Positions 60,657 to 64,000 of a stretch of 64,000 bases of DNA are shown in pieces. How positions within the stretch are numbered: position 1 is the stretch's first letter; every line of letters begins with the position of its first letter. Source of the stretch: Turritopsis dohrnii. Its lineage: Eukaryota; Cnidaria; Hydrozoa; Anthoathecata; Oceaniidae. The position numbers were made by a program, and so were the translations under genes. Under the pieces are notes generated by a model that saw nothing but the letters and a program-made list of their open reading frames with translations, searched no databases and was not told where the DNA came from. The stretch spans positions 558,001-622,000 of the forward strand of contig BQMF02000050.1 in the NCBI GenBank assembly GCA_027922465.2, written 5' to 3'.

Positions 60657-61832
60657 CTCCCCCCTTCCCCTTCTTCCGGAAAATTGCTCCCTAAACGTGA
60701 TAGAGGGCAATTTTTCGGAGGATGGGGATTATCCGGGGAGCAATTCACAGGAAGGGAATTGTCCTAGAACCATCGGAGAAAGAGTTTCATTTCAACGGCA
60801 ATCATGGTCACATATATACAGGACTGACGGGAAAATATTGACCAGGGTTGTTTCAGCACAGTTCACAGTTCTAAAATAATTTCTCACCTGAAATCATAGG
60901 AAGATCATAGAAATACGAAAAGTATACAGTAGATACAGTAGTTTTACCTTTTCTCCGCAGCACAATTCCTTTCCCACATCATACGGGGTTTGTACACAAC
61001 AGCCTGTAGCAACACCCGCTACTCTATCACTTAACTTTCCTGAACAGCAAATCTTCTTACGCTTATCGTACGTGACAAAATTACCAAGAAGGGAGCGCTT
61101 CGCACGAGTCACAGAATCCCAATACTCCGCTACTTGCTCCGCATACCAGGTATTCGGTGAAACTGGCTCGCCAACACGACAACATCCGGTGTGCTTGCCA
61201 AACAAGCGTGGTTCAGAATGACCGCCGCAGCATATGTCAGTTTTGGAATCCATCATGATGTGATTGCAGCATTCATCCTTGTCAGGTTGCTTCGGTAGAA
61301 CCTATGAAGAAAACACAGGTCCTGAATATTTTCTGAATCATTTTAGGCAACTTTGTTCCCAGAGTTTTTTTTAGCCTTTTCTAGATACTTTGAGCGATTC
61401 AGAATTGGGGATTAAGTTGGTATCTAACGCGAATCGATTTTTAAAAACATTGATATTCTAGGACTGATTCCTATCTTTTGTTTTATCCCGAATTCCGAAT
61501 CGGATCACGGTTTAGTAAAATGTTTTGTAATGTTTGTATTGGATGGAAATCGTTTTCCCATTTTACCAAATATAATCGTTTCAATCATAAACGAATGACG
61601 ACAGGAATAAATTTTGTATAAATTACCATAAATTTTGAAGTTTATTCATGAAGCAATCATTAACTAAACTACCTTGCGGTCGCAGCAGGACTTTGTGCGA
61701 CTGTCATACGGAGTCGTATGGCAACACTTAGTATCCAGTCCAGCGATTTTGTTGACAACTTGCTCTGCGCAACAGATTTCTGTAGCCGGATTGTAAAGAC
61801 GTTTACCACAACACAAAGATCGATTGTTAGAT
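60289..61832 (-). CDS. Second galaxin-like gene, 5' part missing
   Basis: Three exons (61832-61673, 61301-60948 and 60507-60289) show the galaxin pattern of CC dipeptides separated by 10-15 residues: SLCCGKRLYNPATEICC, KCCHTTPYDSRTKSCC, ICCGGHSEPRLF, GCCRVGEPV, KKICCSGKL, TGCCVQTPYDVGKELCCG, RCCGNKPYDRLKNICC, TFCCGGEAYDRRT. The frame is continuous through each exon; the last ends with a stop at 60289. A signal peptide and earlier exons are absent, and upstream DNA from about 61947 is a LINE, so the 5' end is either lost or lies beyond that insertion, outside the window. It is more divergent from canonical galaxin than the 36-kb gene and has a non-repeat segment (WYAEQVAEYWDSVTRAKRSLLG). Likely extracellular. 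The 60612-60770 poly-C repeat lies in its last intron. Confidence 0.78.
60612..60770. repeat. Poly-C tract and GGGGCAATT-type inverted repeat
   Basis: GGATAATCCCC followed by an almost pure C run (60626-60660), then GGAAAATTGCTCCC... and finally GGGGATTATCC: inverted ends around the C run. The related repeat at 44958-45043 shares GGGCAATTTTCC and TAATTATCC. The C run is likely unstable and could form i-motif/G-quadruplex structures. Confidence 0.65.
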
Positions 61833-61946
61833 CTACAAAGAAATGATATTATTTAGGTTGTTTACAGGTTTATCTTGCAATCTTTTTTTTCAGTTAGCAT
61901 ATGTAAATCATTGTGAAATGATTAAAGGTTAAAGAATGATAAAAAT
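61833..61946. other. Junction between galaxin-like exon and LINE
   Basis: About 114 bp of AT-rich sequence. The LINE coding sequence begins abruptly after it, without 5' untranslated sequence or the first third of its endonuclease, which marks a 5' truncation. Confidence 0.5.
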
Positions 61947-64000
61947 ATGATTGACTATGTTCAAATTCCAGGATATCAACTTGAATATAAAAACCGGGAA
62001 AACAGGAGAGGAGGCGGTATCGGAATTTATATCAGAGAATCAATCAAAGAATACAAAGTACGGAAAGATATCAATCGAATAGCTACAGACATTGAGCATC
62101 TCTGGATAGAGGTAAAGGGTAAGAATAGAAATCATTCGTATCTGCTCGGCACAGTATACCAGCCAAACTCAGACATCGCTTCAAAAGAAATATGGCTGCA
62201 AACATTTGAGAACATCCTGTCGCACATAAACAACATTTGGGACGGTCCTGTAATAATATGCGGTGATACAAACATAGATACCCTTTCTGAATCCTCAATC
62301 CGACAGCAGTATATAGATCTATTGAACGTCTTTAACCTGACCAACGTTGTTACAAAACCTACAAGGCACGGAAAGAGCCTCATTGATCACCTAATAACAA
62401 ACATACCAGGAAAAGTCACATTGACCGATGTCATCCCATGCGATACTGTCAGCGACCATGATTGCCCTTTTATGAATATAAACATAAAGACGACAAAATT
62501 TCAACCTCGACAAAAATCCATTAGAGACTACAAAAGTTTCAACCTTAGTGACTTTACATCAGATTTTGCGCAGTTACCATTCAGCACCATCTACGCACTT
62601 GAAGATCCTAACGAACAACTAAGCGTTTTCAACTCCCTCATCCTGGAGTGCCTGAATGTGCATGCTCCTATCAAAACATGTAAAATGACTCGTCCACCTG
62701 CTCCATGGATGCGAGATCTCAAAATCACAACTCTACAAAAGGAGACTAAACAACATCGAGTAAAGGCCCATCGAACTGGAAATGATGAAGAATGGAAGGA
62801 ATACATATCAACCAAAAGCAAACTAAAAATGGCGATAAAATCCACCAAGTCTCAGTTTTACAAAAAAGCATTCTCCTCTCGCAGACCAAAAGAGGTTTGG
62901 CAAACGATTCACCGAATTTTAAAACCAAATGATAAACCAATCACAGAATGTCCGGATGCCCTCAACAAACACTATAACGGCGTCGCTGAAAGACTTACCG
63001 CCTCAAAACGCACCAACACAGAGGACTTGAAAGCGATGATCAACAAACTACCCCATCGGAATGAGAATGCTTTCAAACTACAACCTACAAGTTACAATGA
63101 CGTAAGAAATGCACTCAATTCCATCAGAAGGGACTGTTCAACCGGCCATGATTCTATCCCGATAAACTTATTGAAACCTGTTAGTGAGTTTATAATCTCT
63201 CCACTGACCTTTATCATCAACAATTTTATTTTGTCCGAAACATTCCCACAATATTGGAAAGTCGCAAGGATCAGTCCTGTTCCAAAAGTTAACATCCCCT
63301 CCTCACCGAATGACTATCGGCCTATATCAGTTTTACCAGTGTTATCAAAAGTTTATGAGAAGGTAGTTCTTCAGCAACTGGTGTTTCATATCGACAATTT
63401 AATGTTATACAAGTCAACGCAACATGGGTTTCGAAGATCACACTCAACTGCAAGCTGTCTGATGAAACTGAAAGACGACATCACAAACGCCATGAACAAA
63501 GGCGAAATAACAATTTCAGTTTTTGCTGATTACTCCAAAGCGTTCGATACGATAGACTTTAAGAGTCTTTTAATGAAGCTTTCAAACCTCAATCTTGACA
63601 AATCCTTTCTACACTGGATGGCAAATTATTTATCAGACCGCCAGCACTATGTTCAAATTGACAACAGAAAGTCTTCGATGTTGACTGTTGGTTTTGGAGT
63701 ATCGCAAGGATCCATTCTCGGTCCTGTCATCTTTAATTTATATGTATCAGACCTCTCAGAGCAAGTGAAATACACAAAAACATTACAATATGCTGATGAC
63801 ACCAAAATATATATTCACTCAAAACCAGATGAACTTGAAGCTAAAATTATCGAACTCTCACAAGATATAGAAAACATCCGTAATTGGTCACATGATTCCA
63901 ATCTTGTCTTCAACGAAAAGAAAAGAAAAACAATGCTTTTCTACAAAAACCAGCTGTACAGACATCACAAAAAGGAACTTGATTCAGTTACTATCAAATG
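61947..64000 (+). CDS. LINE endonuclease/reverse transcriptase, partial at both ends
   Basis: One uninterrupted frame of 2054 bases runs off the window. It begins inside the APE endonuclease (IPGYQLEY; RRGGGIGIYI; VIICGDTNID; SDHDCPF), so the N-terminal part of that domain is missing. A linker with WMRDLKITTLQKETK follows, then the reverse transcriptase: STGHDSIPINLL, DYRPISVLPVLSK, HGFRRSHST, FADYSKAFDTID, GVSQGSILGPVIFNLYVSDL and YADDTKIYI with the catalytic Asp pair intact. It belongs to the jockey/CR1/L2-like group, as does the dead copy at 15.6-17.9 kb. The frame has no lesion over almost 2.1 kb, which suggests a recent insertion, although 5' truncation makes this copy unable to move by itself. 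It sits immediately upstream of a galaxin-like gene. Confidence 0.9.
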   Translation, partial: MIDYVQIPGYQLEYKNRENRRGGGIGIYIRESIKEYKVRKDINRIATDIEHLWIEVKGKNRNHSYLLGTVYQPNSDIASKEIWLQTFENILSHINNIWDGPVIICGDTNIDTLSESSIRQQYIDLLNVFNLTNVVTKPTRHGKSLIDHLITNIPGKVTLTDVIPCDTVSDHDCPFMNINIKTTKFQPRQKSIRDYKSFNLSDFTSDFAQLPFSTIYALEDPNEQLSVFNSLILECLNVHAPIKTCKMTRPPAPWMRDLKITTLQKETKQHRVKAHRTGNDEEWKEYISTKSKLKMAIKSTKSQFYKKAFSSRRPKEVWQTIHRILKPNDKPITECPDALNKHYNGVAERLTASKRTNTEDLKAMINKLPHRNENAFKLQPTSYNDVRNALNSIRRDCSTGHDSIPINLLKPVSEFIISPLTFIINNFILSETFPQYWKVARISPVPKVNIPSSPNDYRPISVLPVLSKVYEKVVLQQLVFHIDNLMLYKSTQHGFRRSHSTASCLMKLKDDITNAMNKGEITISVFADYSKAFDTIDFKSLLMKLSNLNLDKSFLHWMANYLSDRQHYVQIDNRKSSMLTVGFGVSQGSILGPVIFNLYVSDLSEQVKYTKTLQYADDTKIYIHSKPDELEAKIIELSQDIENIRNWSHDSNLVFNEKKRKTMLFYKNQLYRHHKKELDSVTIK

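Noticed and set aside
62083..63295. Several minus-strand open frames of 64-85 codons
   Set aside because: All are antisense to the continuous LINE reading frame on the plus strand.

Overview
The window reads as AT-rich animal nuclear DNA: genes split by short GT-AG introns, TATA boxes, many degraded transposons and ATT/GTAA microsatellites. Two genes with galaxin-type di-cysteine repeats (36.1-37.5 kb and 60.3-61.8 kb) and a captured innexin point to a cnidarian, plausibly a hydrozoan or a relative. That assignment is inference.

Layout. 0-2.5 kb: 3' part of a multi-exon HECT ubiquitin ligase. 3.6-7.7 kb: a complete 12-exon gene (minus strand) for an integrase-core-domain protein, with a 2 kb intron carrying tandem repeats. 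8.2-17.96 kb: a graveyard of mobile sequence (two LINE remnants, a TIR element, a decayed gene of unknown family, a broken zinc-finger/tyrosine-recombinase-like gene). 17.97-35.68 kb: a Polinton/Maverick (adintovirus-like) element of about 17.7 kb. 36-37.5 kb: a galaxin-like gene. 37.5-50 kb: gene-poor, with MITEs and a Penelope-like element split by other insertions. 50-59.4 kb: two lineage-specific genes of unknown function and an intact EamA/SLC35G-type transporter. 60.3-61.8 kb: a second galaxin-like gene, whose 5' end is lost or displaced next to a 5'-truncated but open LINE that runs off the window.

The Polinton is the most interesting part. It carries protein-primed DNA polymerase B, a D-D35-E integrase, a packaging ATPase, a probable double-jelly-roll major capsid protein, a probable penton and several small membrane or coiled-coil virion candidates. 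It also has unusual cargo: an innexin gap-junction protein, a BRO protein and a TFIIS-like zinc ribbon. The BRO and innexin genes sit in two adjacent slots bounded by the same pair of direct repeats (75 bp at the start, about 57 bp at the end), so the slot looks exchangeable. Both terminal inverted repeats end inside the start of a gene (polymerase on the right; on the left a shorter ORF resembling the polymerase N-terminal region). Both hold the same 25-bp palindrome made of two AP-1 sites around an NF-kB-like site, about 55-60 bp upstream of those ATGs. Many of the element's start codons sit in a TAAATG context, in some cases with TAA serving as the stop of the upstream gene, reminiscent of poxvirus late promoters.

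How the genes work together: in the Polinton, polymerase and integrase would replicate and insert the element, ATPase and capsid proteins would build and fill a particle, and innexin/BRO/zinc ribbon would act on the host cell or on transcription (inference). No adenain-type protease was recognised and one gene is frameshifted, so this copy may be defective. The host genes show no visible operon-like relation to each other.
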